This document shows positions 29,143 to 38,952 of a stretch of DNA of 64,000 nucleotides, piece by piece; within the stretch, counting starts at the first letter, position 1; every line of letters begins with the position of its first letter. The stretch is taken from contig NZ_CP035534.1 in assembly GCF_009068765.1 (NCBI RefSeq), forward strand, positions 682,001 through 746,000. The letters are read 5' to 3'. A model generated the notes under the pieces. That model ran no database searches. It had not been told where the DNA came from and was given only the letters and a program-made list of their open reading frames with translations. This DNA comes from Sulfurimonas hydrogeniphila (GTDB lineage Bacteria; Campylobacterota; Campylobacteria; Campylobacterales; Sulfurimonadaceae). Position numbers and translations under genes: made by a program.

Positions 29143-31194
29143 ATGAATAGAAAAATTTTGTTTTTATCTTTGTGTGCATCGTTGGCATCAGCAGAGAGTG
29201 TGGTAGAAATCAGTCCTGTCAGTGTGATAGCAACAGGTGTGAAAGAAAGTGTTTTAGAACAGCCTCTGAGTATAAGCACGAAAGGGGAAAAGGAGATAGA
29301 GCTTGATCAGGTTATATTTCAAAAAGACCTGCTCAACTCCCTTTCCGGTGTGCGTATTGAACAAACCGGTTCTGTTATCGGACATATGACATCCATTCGT
29401 ATGCCTGTGAATACCGGTCCCTATTATCTCTTTATGCAGGACGGAATCCCTGTGCAGTCAAGCGGTTTTTTCAATCATAACGGGCTTGCCTATACTACAT
29501 TTCAGAGTGCTTCGTCTGTTGAAGTGATAAAGGGAGCAGGAACTGCTTTGTATGGATCCGATGCCGTTGCTGCCACTATTGATGTACAATCCTTGAAAAA
29601 ACCTTCAAAAGAGAAGGTTGTTTTACTCAAAGGTATGGGCGGAAGCTACGGATACGGCCTAGGAAGTGCGGAGGTGAGTGATGCTATAGACAAAGAGAGC
29701 GGATATCGTGCAAATATATCTTATATGCACAGTGACGGTTGGCGGGAGCATACAAAAACTGACAGAGTTGAGTCCAATTTTCGTTATGACAAAAGAGTGA
29801 ACGACGATAATGATATAAAAATTATTGCAAATTTTTCTAAAACTGTGGCACAACAGGCTGACAGCTTTAATAACTATGCAAATATAACAAACGGCTCAAC
29901 GGCTGCAAGTGATGATCCGAATTATTATACAGCCTTGCAAAAAACAGATGTAGAGAGAAAGTTTGACTATGCGAGGGTCAGTGTTGAACTGAATAATTAC
30001 AGGTATAATGATTTGGAAATTTCTCTGATTCCGTATCTGCGTTACAACAGAAACAGATATGTTGCAACCTGGGAAACAAATCTTCCAAGCAATGATAATG
30101 AAATTTATACCTTTGGCCTGCAACAGAGAAATACTTATGAAAAAGAATGGGGGAAAATAGTTTTTGGCTTTGATACAGAATATACACAGTCTTCTCTGAA
30201 ATACAATCAGGATTTTGATATTACAACGACAGGATGGGGCGGTGCTACCTATCTTACAGGGGCATTGTATGACTATACGGTAAATTATTTTGCCATAGCC
30301 CCTTACATCCACACAGAATACAAACTGTGGAGTGCCCTGGTTGTGAGTGCCGGCTTGCGATATGACTATAACAGTTACAGTTATGATAATAAACTCGCAG
30401 ATAACAGTTATGACGCCTCGGGAAGATATTACAGACCTGCAGACAGGGATGACAGCTATAATTATCTAAGTCCCAAACTGGCTTTGAGTTATTTTCCTGC
30501 GAAGGATTTAAATCTTTATGCACGGTATGCAAACGGTTTTAGAATTCCACAGGCAACACGTCTGTATTCTGTAAAGGCAGGATACGAACAGATAAACCTT
30601 GATCCCGAAACATCAAATACCTACGAGATAGGATTAAAAAAATCTTTTTCCAAAAAGACATCTTTTGAATTGGCAGTCTATTATATGACTATAGAGGATA
30701 CCATCATACGAGATAGAAATACCGGCGGTTACCGCAATGGTGGCAGTTCTATACACAGAGGGATAGAACTGACACTCAAAGAGGAGATATCTCGGGAACT
30801 GGAGACGGCAGTTGCATATACCTATACAAAACACAATTATGACAATGATCCTGTTCTTGGCGATAATGAAATGGCAGGAGCACCGAACAATATAGCAAAT
30901 GTACGTCTTTTTTATATGCCGGACGCTCTCAAAGGAGTTACCCTGCAGGGCGAATGGCAATATGTCGGTTCCTATTGGATGGATGATGCACATACGGTTG
31001 AGAAATATGACGGATACAGTATCGGTAATGTTAAAATGAATTATAACTACTCAAAGAGGGTAAGAGTTTTTGCCAAAATTACCAATATTACAGATAAAAG
31101 ATATGCTGTCAATGCTCGGTATGCCTACGGAAGAGAAGACTATACACCCGGTGATCCAAGACAGTTTTATGCGGGCTTAGAGTATAAATGGTAA
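29143..31194 (+). CDS. TonB-dependent outer-membrane receptor
   Basis: A 683-residue receptor: signal peptide (ending SAES), an N-terminal plug domain (about 45-150, with VEVIKGAGTALYGSDAVAATID) and a 22-strand-type barrel ending in the usual aromatic residue (LEYKW). It presumably imports a metal chelate or cofactor; the ligand cannot be assigned. It overlaps the next gene by seven bases, so the two act together. I see no convincing Fur box in the 86-base upstream gap. Confidence 0.92.
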   Translation: MNRKILFLSLCASLASAESVVEISPVSVIATGVKESVLEQPLSISTKGEKEIELDQVIFQKDLLNSLSGVRIEQTGSVIGHMTSIRMPVNTGPYYLFMQDGIPVQSSGFFNHNGLAYTTFQSASSVEVIKGAGTALYGSDAVAATIDVQSLKKPSKEKVVLLKGMGGSYGYGLGSAEVSDAIDKESGYRANISYMHSDGWREHTKTDRVESNFRYDKRVNDDNDIKIIANFSKTVAQQADSFNNYANITNGSTAASDDPNYYTALQKTDVERKFDYARVSVELNNYRYNDLEISLIPYLRYNRNRYVATWETNLPSNDNEIYTFGLQQRNTYEKEWGKIVFGFDTEYTQSSLKYNQDFDITTTGWGGATYLTGALYDYTVNYFAIAPYIHTEYKLWSALVVSAGLRYDYNSYSYDNKLADNSYDASGRYYRPADRDDSYNYLSPKLALSYFPAKDLNLYARYANGFRIPQATRLYSVKAGYEQINLDPETSNTYEIGLKKSFSKKTSFELAVYYMTIEDTIIRDRNTGGYRNGGSSIHRGIELTLKEEISRELETAVAYTYTKHNYDNDPVLGDNEMAGAPNNIANVRLFYMPDALKGVTLQGEWQYVGSYWMDDAHTVEKYDGYSIGNVKMNYNYSKRVRVFAKITNITDKRYAVNARYAYGREDYTPGDPRQFYAGLEYKW

Positions 31195-32531
31195 AAATCT
31201 ATAAACTTCATAAAATTGTCGGATTGAGTTTTGCCGCAGTATTGGCTCTTTTGGCTTTTACGGGATTTTTACTGGATCATGACAAATGGAGTTTTTTATA
31301 TACGATAACTTTCAAGAGTGTGCCGCAAAAGAGTATGGAGGCGGACAAAAGGCTTTTTGAAGCGTATTATATTGATAAAAAAAACCCCGGTACTGTTATA
31401 GCGGGCGGTAAACGGGGTCTGTTTAAAAGCACGGATGCAGGAAAGCATTTTGAAAAAATCAGTTCTCTGCAGTGTAATGCGATAAGGGAGCAGAAACACA
31501 CACTGTACATAGCAACATCGCAGGGCGTATACTGCTATGATTTTAAAAAACTGACACCGTTGGTCCTTAAAAACAGATATATAAGCTCCTTGGCCTTATA
31601 TGAAAATAAACTGGTAGCGGTTGAAGAGAAAGAGAGAGTGTATGTAGTAGATATAAAGAGTAGAAAAGTTACAACAAGCACAGAAATACTTCTGCCAAAA
31701 GAAGCACTGCAAGAAGATATAAAACTTTCAAGATTTATACGGGATTTACACTATGCAAGAGGACTTTTTGACGAAGACCTTTCTCTTTTTCTCAATGATT
31801 ACGGGGCACTGGTTTTATTATGGCTCAGTATAAGCGGATATATCATTTGGTATTTGATACGCTCTAAACAAAAGGCACAGTTTGCAAGAAAAATGATAAA
31901 AACACATGCAAATATTTTTGTTATTTTTTCTATATTCCCTCTTTTTATTTTATTGACAACCGGAATTTTTTTAGATCATGCGTCAGCACTTGGAAAATTT
32001 ATGAAATCTGTGACAATTTCACATAAAGTTTTACCACCAATATACAATACTCTAAAAGCTGACATCTGGGCTGTTGACTACGACGGGAAAGTGTATAGAA
32101 TAGGGAATCGTTACGGTATCTACAAAAGTAGGGATTTAAACAAATGGCAATTGGAAAACAGAGGTTTTGCGTACAGAATGATACGAAGAGGAAAACGCCT
32201 CTATGTCAGCGGAATGGGAGCCCCCAACCGTATTTTGGATGCAAAGCATTTTAAAATTTTAAAAAATGCACCGCATATGTTCCGTGACATTATAGAAAAA
32301 GAGAACAGAGTAGAATATTTCAGCCCTGTGCAAAAGAGTGTAAAGTTACCACAGTTTCATGAGGCAACACTCTACTCTGTACTTTTAACACTGCATGATG
32401 GCAGTTTTTTCGCTTCCTGGTGGATATGGGTAAATGATGCAGCTGCTTTGTCTTTGCTGTTGCTGCTGGTAAGCGGGTTTCTACGATGGAGACACAAAAG
32501 AAAGCATTTCAAGTATCTTTTCTTTAAGTGA
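31188..32531 (+). CDS. PepSY-type membrane protein with periplasmic propeller-like repeats
   Basis: A 447-residue protein with the N-terminal helix of PepSY_TM proteins (HKIVGLSFAAVLALLAFTGFLL), two central helices (about 205-225 and 240-262) and one near the C-terminus (about 420-438). Between helices lie two periplasmic stretches with BNR-like motifs (RGLFKSTDAGKHFEKI; YGIYKSRDLNKWQ), as in sialidase-type propellers. PepSY_TM proteins often accompany TonB receptors and may reduce imported ferric chelates. The combination with BNR motifs is unusual. Its end overlaps the convergent gene by eight bases. Confidence 0.7.
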   Translation: MVKIYKLHKIVGLSFAAVLALLAFTGFLLDHDKWSFLYTITFKSVPQKSMEADKRLFEAYYIDKKNPGTVIAGGKRGLFKSTDAGKHFEKISSLQCNAIREQKHTLYIATSQGVYCYDFKKLTPLVLKNRYISSLALYENKLVAVEEKERVYVVDIKSRKVTTSTEILLPKEALQEDIKLSRFIRDLHYARGLFDEDLSLFLNDYGALVLLWLSISGYIIWYLIRSKQKAQFARKMIKTHANIFVIFSIFPLFILLTTGIFLDHASALGKFMKSVTISHKVLPPIYNTLKADIWAVDYDGKVYRIGNRYGIYKSRDLNKWQLENRGFAYRMIRRGKRLYVSGMGAPNRILDAKHFKILKNAPHMFRDIIEKENRVEYFSPVQKSVKLPQFHEATLYSVLLTLHDGSFFASWWIWVNDAAALSLLLLLVSGFLRWRHKRKHFKYLFFK

Positions 32532-35010
32532 GCCCATAGTACTTTGGAGCCTGCGGTTCTCCATAGTAATAACCCTGTAAAAAATCGACGCCAAACTCTT
32601 TGACAAGCAGCGCCAGTTCTTCTGTGCTGACAAATTCGGCAACGGTACGAATATCAGCCTGTTTGGCATACTGTATAATCCCCCGTACCATATTGTTAAT
32701 ATTTTCATCTTTATTGAGCTGTGTTATCAGTGAGCCATCGAGTTTTATATAGTCAAGATGCAGTCTCAAAATATTTGTAAAGTTGGAATAGCCCGAACTA
32801 AAATCGTCAATAGCCACTTGGCATCCGTATTTTTTTACAAATAAAATAAAGGCTTCGACAACAGCATAATCGTCAATATCTTCTGATTCGAGTATTTCAA
32901 ATGTAATTCTTTCCCCTCCGTATTTTTCCAAACGGTTTTTTATATAATCAAGCATAGAGGCAGAGTTGAGGTTCTCATAACTGAGATTGATAGAAATTTG
33001 AATATTGTTTTTTGCATAGACATTAAATACTTTTTGCATCATCTGTCGTGTAAAAAATTCAAATGTTTTATCTTCTTTTGCCGCATCCAAAAAGTAATAA
33101 GGCGAGATAATTTCACCGCTGCTTGTCTGTATTCTTGCCAATGCTTCATATTTGACAGTTTTTCCGCTTTTTGCCTCTATAATAGGTTGAAAATACGGAA
33201 TGATGTCACCGTTGTAAAGTGCTGTTTTATAGACTTTAAGTCTCTGAATTTTCTGTGCTTTTTCATCTTTGAGGGACTGTCTGTTTTTATAGATTTTGTA
33301 TTTTTTTTGTGAAATAAGTGCTTCTTGCAGTGCAATGTTTGCATGTGCCAAAACAGTATCTATACCGTAGGCAATACCTGCTGTAAAGTCAGCCACTATA
33401 GATTCATTGCTTTCATTTTCCTCTGCTTCAGTCGGAAGCAGTAATGAGTGCTGCATTAAAAGTAAATACTTCTCAAAAAGATTTTTATTTGTGATTAAAA
33501 ATGCGAATTCCTGCAAATTAAGATTATATAAGGTCACTTCTTCATCATGGACTATATTATGCAGTTCTCTGGTTTTTTGTCTAATGATATCCTGGACAAC
33601 AGCATTGCCGTAAAGGTCTTTTAACACATTCAGCTGGTTTACATGTAAAATTATCAGCATCGCCTCTTTTTTAAGCAGAGAAAGATCTTCATGCAGTGCG
33701 GTATGATTTGGAAGTTTTGTAAATCTATCCAGGCTTTTGAGATTTTTAATGGCATATTCGTTGACATCAAGCATCACAGTGTTTTTTTGCGCTTTATGCA
33801 GGTTTTCATCGGCTATGCTGTATAAATCATCACAGTTAAGATAAAATTTTGACGTATCAAGATTAATGCCACCTACTGAAAGATGTAAGGATTTTAGAGT
33901 ATTCAATTCAAGAATATTCTTTGCTGTGTCATTTATATATTCATCTTCTTTGTTGTGCACAGTCAGAGCAAATTCATTGTGTGCTATCCGAAATAATTCA
34001 GAATTTTGCGGGTTTCGGAGTTCTTGTAAAAAATGAGATACCTGCAGGATTGTCTCATCTTCAATGGGTTCATCATCGATTTTAATCAGTAAGAGGGCAA
34101 ACAATTCCTCTTTCCAAATGGCATGCTTGTATTCTGTTTTGAGGTAGTTATGAAAGTATTGTTTGTTATATAAAGAGGTAATCGGGTCAAGAGTAGAAAA
34201 ATATTCCAGTCTTTTTTGATAGGTGATGTCTTTTAACAAAGAGGTATAACCGATGATGTTTTTGCTTTTGTCATGCAAAGGTGTAATAACTGCATGTACC
34301 CAATACTCTTCACCTGTACTTTTTGTATTTTTTAAATCACCTTCCCAGGTATTATTGGCAGAGACAGTCTCCCACAAATTTTTTATGGTTTCTCTGTGGA
34401 TATCATGGTTTTTAAAAATACTGTGGTTTTTGCCAAGTATTTCTTCTTTTGTGTAGCCTGTAAAATCCAAATAGGCCTGCGAAATATTTGTTATATTTCC
34501 ATGAATATCCGAAACTGTCAAAAAGATATTTTCATCAATCATTTTCTCTTTTTGCAGTAACAAAAATGCTTTATTTTCCAACTCCTGTACAAGGAGAGAT
34601 TTTTTTGCAAGTTCCAGTAGGGCAAGCAGTGTATCATCTGTATTTTTAAGAGGTTCACTGATATATTTGTCTATTCCTAAACCGATAGCCTCCGGAAAAA
34701 AATGAGAGCTTCCTTTTTGTGTTATAAGGGCAATAACCTGATTTTCATGCTGTTTTTTAATCTCTTTTGCCAGTTCTATGCCCTGGGAGTTTGTGAAATC
34801 CAGGCTAAGGACAACTATATCATAATATTTACTGTGTTTGGAATAGTATGTTTTATAAAGAGAAAGCGCCTCTTTGACATTATCACTTACCGTTACATGT
34901 AAAGAAAGGTTTTGCAGGAGAGAATGAATTTTGTTTCTTACCGAGAGTCTGTTCTCGACATATAAAATTCTTAAATCTGTGTACTCTCTTACATCTTGCA
35001 GAAGGTTCAT
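32524..35010 (-). CDS. Receiver-PAS-GGDEF-EAL protein, probable c-di-GMP phosphodiesterase
   Basis: An 828-residue signalling protein. Order: an N-terminal receiver-like domain (about 10-125) whose phospho-acceptor Asp is replaced by Ser (VVLSLDF); a PAS domain (about 160-275, NITNISQAYLDFTGYTKEEILGKNHS region); a GGDEF-like domain with AHNEF in place of GGDEF; a second GGDEF-like segment with NLQEF; and a C-terminal EAL domain. The EAL domain keeps YEALAR, SINLS, FEILESE, DDFSSGYSNF, KLDGS and LQGYYYG, so it should hydrolyse c-di-GMP. The other domains look regulatory only. Two palindrome copies lie inside (33639, 34893). Confidence 0.9.
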   Translation of the reverse strand: MNLLQDVREYTDLRILYVENRLSVRNKIHSLLQNLSLHVTVSDNVKEALSLYKTYYSKHSKYYDIVVLSLDFTNSQGIELAKEIKKQHENQVIALITQKGSSHFFPEAIGLGIDKYISEPLKNTDDTLLALLELAKKSLLVQELENKAFLLLQKEKMIDENIFLTVSDIHGNITNISQAYLDFTGYTKEEILGKNHSIFKNHDIHRETIKNLWETVSANNTWEGDLKNTKSTGEEYWVHAVITPLHDKSKNIIGYTSLLKDITYQKRLEYFSTLDPITSLYNKQYFHNYLKTEYKHAIWKEELFALLLIKIDDEPIEDETILQVSHFLQELRNPQNSELFRIAHNEFALTVHNKEDEYINDTAKNILELNTLKSLHLSVGGINLDTSKFYLNCDDLYSIADENLHKAQKNTVMLDVNEYAIKNLKSLDRFTKLPNHTALHEDLSLLKKEAMLIILHVNQLNVLKDLYGNAVVQDIIRQKTRELHNIVHDEEVTLYNLNLQEFAFLITNKNLFEKYLLLMQHSLLLPTEAEENESNESIVADFTAGIAYGIDTVLAHANIALQEALISQKKYKIYKNRQSLKDEKAQKIQRLKVYKTALYNGDIIPYFQPIIEAKSGKTVKYEALARIQTSSGEIISPYYFLDAAKEDKTFEFFTRQMMQKVFNVYAKNNIQISINLSYENLNSASMLDYIKNRLEKYGGERITFEILESEDIDDYAVVEAFILFVKKYGCQVAIDDFSSGYSNFTNILRLHLDYIKLDGSLITQLNKDENINNMVRGIIQYAKQADIRTVAEFVSTEELALLVKEFGVDFLQGYYYGEPQAPKYYGLT

Positions 35011-35090
35011 ACTTTAATTCCTCAGTGTTATAATCTATTATATATTATAATACATTGATTGAACATTAAAGTATGTATTTAAAAATTTAA

Positions 35091-36566
<1,476 letters not shown>

Positions 36567-36583
36567 TTATTAGAAATTTTTGC

Positions 36584-36589
36584 ATTATA
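36584..36589 (-). promoter_or_regulatory. guaB promoter -10 box
   Basis: On the minus strand this reads GGTATAATGCAAAAATTT, 48 bases before guaB. The ileS promoter region has almost the same block (GGTATACTGCAAAAATTT), suggesting a shared promoter type. Confidence 0.6.
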
Positions 36590-36601
36590 CCTCTTTTGTG
36601 G

Positions 36602-37033
36602 TTAAAAAGAGGTAAAATCTAAAAACATAAACTGGGAAAGTAAAATGATAATAACGACAAGAACAAAAGGGAAAATATGGCTCTTGAATACCCATGGCTG
36701 TATACCGAAAAATACCTGATTGACACCGCGAAAACCAAGCCAAAGACCTAAAAAGGCTTTGATTGAAAGAGCTATCTGAAAACTGCTTAATCCATCAGGG
36801 GAAATTTTTCCAAAAACCTGTGAAAAAAGATACATTCCCGAAAGTACAGCAACAATAAGAGCCTTCGGTACAACTTTTCGTACATGTATCATAATGGCTT
36901 CACGGGCCTTTTTATGTTCTTCTTCCGTTAATGACTGTTTCATCTTTGCCATAAAAAGATTATCGGTAAAGAGAAATCCTCCGTAAATAAAAACAGCAAA
37001 AATATGTATGGTATGAATGATTGTATATGTGAT
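36602..37033 (-). CDS. Small multi-helix membrane protein, probable non-ATG start
   Basis: The shortest safe reading starts at ATG 36952 (116 residues; two to three membrane helices). The same frame stays open upstream to the stop of the preceding gene (TAA at 37037-37039), and these 27 extra codons encode a typical first membrane helix, IHTIHIFAVFIYGGFLF, but contain no ATG, GTG or TTG. The family usually begins with such a helix, so translation may start at ATC 37031-37033 or another rare codon behind AAAGGATAAG. The overall topology resembles CopD-like membrane proteins. The function is unknown. Confidence 0.6.
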   Translation of the reverse strand: MTYTIIHTIHIFAVFIYGGFLFTDNLFMAKMKQSLTEEEHKKAREAIMIHVRKVVPKALIVAVLSGMYLFSQVFGKISPDGLSSFQIALSIKAFLGLWLGFRGVNQVFFGIQPWVFKSHIFPFVLVVIIILLSQFMFLDFTSF

Positions 37034-37036
37034 GAC

Positions 37037-37444
37037 TTATCCTTTTTTAGGTGTTTTTCTAAAGAGATGATAGTTCTCAGATTCGAGCATATCTTCAACA
37101 TAACTTGCTACACATTTTGTACAGTTTGTCCATATTCCCGAAGGGAGTCTGACTTCAAGCTTTTTCTTTTCCCGGAGTTTAATGATTTTTTTAGGACTCA
37201 ATACTTTTGTGACAGGGGCAAAATCAACATCTGTCAAATCTATATCATCTTTGTAAAAGATCGTCTGTTTTTTGAAATTTCCCCAGCCTGGTATACCGTC
37301 TTCTGTATAAGGAACCTCATGCCCGTTTTTAAATTTTACCATCATTTTGTAATGAGAATCTTCAAAAACCTGAGAAACCTTTCCCCGGCCAAAAACCAAG
37401 CCGTAGAGTTTGTCTTTTACTTTTAGATTGTCAAAATATGCCAT
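37037..37444 (-). CDS. Conserved hypothetical soluble protein
   Basis: A 135-residue protein without signal peptide or membrane helix. An N-terminal beta-rich stretch (KDKLYGLVFGRGKVSQVFE, then MMVKFKNGHEVPYTEDG) resembles small KOW/SH3-like folds, followed by a basic segment with one C-x2-C (TNCTKC). I do not recognise the family beyond similarity to uncharacterised Campylobacterota proteins. It lies directly upstream of, and in the same frame as, the preceding membrane gene entry. Confidence 0.6.
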   Translation of the reverse strand: MAYFDNLKVKDKLYGLVFGRGKVSQVFEDSHYKMMVKFKNGHEVPYTEDGIPGWGNFKKQTIFYKDDIDLTDVDFAPVTKVLSPKKIIKLREKKKLEVRLPSGIWTNCTKCVASYVEDMLESENYHLFRKTPKKG

Positions 37445-37495
37445 TTTACTTCCTTTTTTAAAATAGTAGCAAAAAATTATCTCATTGTCATTACA

Positions 37496-38836
37496 TTATT
37501 TATAGGCAATCTCTTTTTCAAGGCTCATAGCACCGTCAAAGAGTGTCTGCTCTTCATAGGCGTTTGCTATAAGCTGCAGTCCGACAGGCATCCCTGCTGC
37601 ATTTTTCATTATTGGCAATGAAAGGGCAGGCAGACCTGCAAGGTTGACACTGATTGTATAGATATCACTCAGATACATCTCCATCGGATTTGCAAGTTCC
37701 CCGAATTTTGGAGCAACATTCGGAGCAACCGGAGAGAGAATCAAGTCAACATCGTTAAAGATTTTTGCATACTCCTCTTTTATCAAATGGCGTGTTTTTT
37801 GTGCTTTTACATAGTAGGCTTCATAGTAGCCGCTTGAGAGCACAAAATTGCCAAGCAGGATACGGCGTTTGACTTCATCCCCAAAACCTTCGCTTCTTGT
37901 TTTGTAGTAGGTCTCTTCTAAATTTGCACCTTCAACACGGTTGCCGTAACGTATACCGTCATATCGCCCAAGATTGGTTGTTGCCTCTGCTGTAGCCGTC
38001 ACATAGTATGCAGAAATATCATATTTTGCATCCATCATCTCTTTTTCAACAATGGTGTGTCCCTGTGCCTTGAGTGCTTCAACTGCTTTGCGGTAAGCCT
38101 CTTTCACATCATCACTCGCATTTTCTATATACTTTGGCAAAATGGCAATAGTGAGTTTTCTTTCAGGATTGAGATTGTCACTGACTTTGTCATCTCTCAT
38201 GGCATTTGTTGAATCTTTGACATCACTCCCACTGATAATGTCATACAAAATAGCAGCATCTTCTACATTTTGTGTCATCGGTCCGATTTGATCCAGACTT
38301 GAAGCATAAGCCCCCAAACCGTAACGGCTGACTCTTCCGTAAGTCGGTTTCATGCCTACGATACCGCAATACGCTGCGGGTTGGCGAATACTTCCGCCTG
38401 TATCACTGCCAAGTGCAGCTATAGCCAAACCCGCTCCAACTGCAGCGGCACTTCCTCCCGAACTTCCACCGGGAACATGCTCAGGATTGACAGGGTTAAG
38501 TGTTTTGCCGTAGCAGCTTGTCTCAGTTGTCGAACCCATGGCAAATTCATCCATGTTTGTACGACCAAAAGGAGAGAGCCCGGCAGCTAAAAGTTTTTCT
38601 ATGACAGTGGCATTGTAAGGCGCAATGTAGCCTTGCAAAATTTTTGAAGCAGAAGTAACAGACCACTCTTTGACTTGAATATTGTCTTTAATGGCAACAG
38701 GCACACCCTCACCAAAAGTATTTACATCTATATAAGCATTTAAATCTTTGTTTGCTTCTATTTTTGTTTGTAATTCATCTTTAAATTTATTAAGTTCATC
38801 TTTGCTCATTGCAAGCGCTTCTTTTAATGTAATCAC
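37496..38836 (-). CDS. gatA: Glutamyl-tRNA(Gln)/aspartyl-tRNA(Asn) amidotransferase subunit A
   Basis: The amidase subunit of GatCAB, which converts misacylated Glu-tRNA(Gln) to Gln-tRNA(Gln). The 446 residues have the amidase signature with the Ser-Ser-Lys triad: the Lys in VAIKDNI and the [16 protein letters not shown] serines, plus [11 protein letters not shown]. Start is GTG 38836, overlapping the stop of a 38-codon ORF (TAGTG), with AAGGAAAG as ribosome-binding site. gatB and gatC are not nearby. Confidence 0.96.
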   Translation of the reverse strand: MITLKEALAMSKDELNKFKDELQTKIEANKDLNAYIDVNTFGEGVPVAIKDNIQVKEWSVTSASKILQGYIAPYNATVIEKLLAAGLSPFGRTNMDEFAMGSTTETSCYGKTLNPVNPEHVPGGSSGGSAAAVGAGLAIAALGSDTGGSIRQPAAYCGIVGMKPTYGRVSRYGLGAYASSLDQIGPMTQNVEDAAILYDIISGSDVKDSTNAMRDDKVSDNLNPERKLTIAILPKYIENASDDVKEAYRKAVEALKAQGHTIVEKEMMDAKYDISAYYVTATAEATTNLGRYDGIRYGNRVEGANLEETYYKTRSEGFGDEVKRRILLGNFVLSSGYYEAYYVKAQKTRHLIKEEYAKIFNDVDLILSPVAPNVAPKFGELANPMEMYLSDIYTISVNLAGLPALSLPIMKNAAGMPVGLQLIANAYEEQTLFDGAMSLEKEIAYK

Positions 38837-38952
38837 TAACTTTCCTTTTTAAATTTTTTAACAGCTAAAATACCTATGCCAATCATAACAAATACAGCAA
38901 GTATGGTTGTTCCGATAAATGTTGTACTAACGGGCTCACTGTAATTAATCAT
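38836..38952 (-). CDS. 38-residue single-helix membrane protein between ileS and gatA
   Basis: ATG 38952 overlaps the ileS stop (ATGATTAA) and the TAG stop overlaps the gatA GTG, so the reading frame exactly fills the gap and is coupled on both sides. It encodes a short polar N-terminus ([10 protein letters not shown]), one hydrophobic helix of about 20 residues ([17 protein letters not shown]) and a basic tail (KKFKKES), the positive-inside pattern of a small inner-membrane protein. There is no strong ribosome-binding site of its own. It is too short for normal gene calling. Confidence 0.65.
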   Translation of the reverse strand: MINYSEPVSTTFIGTTILAVFVMIGIGILAVKKFKKES

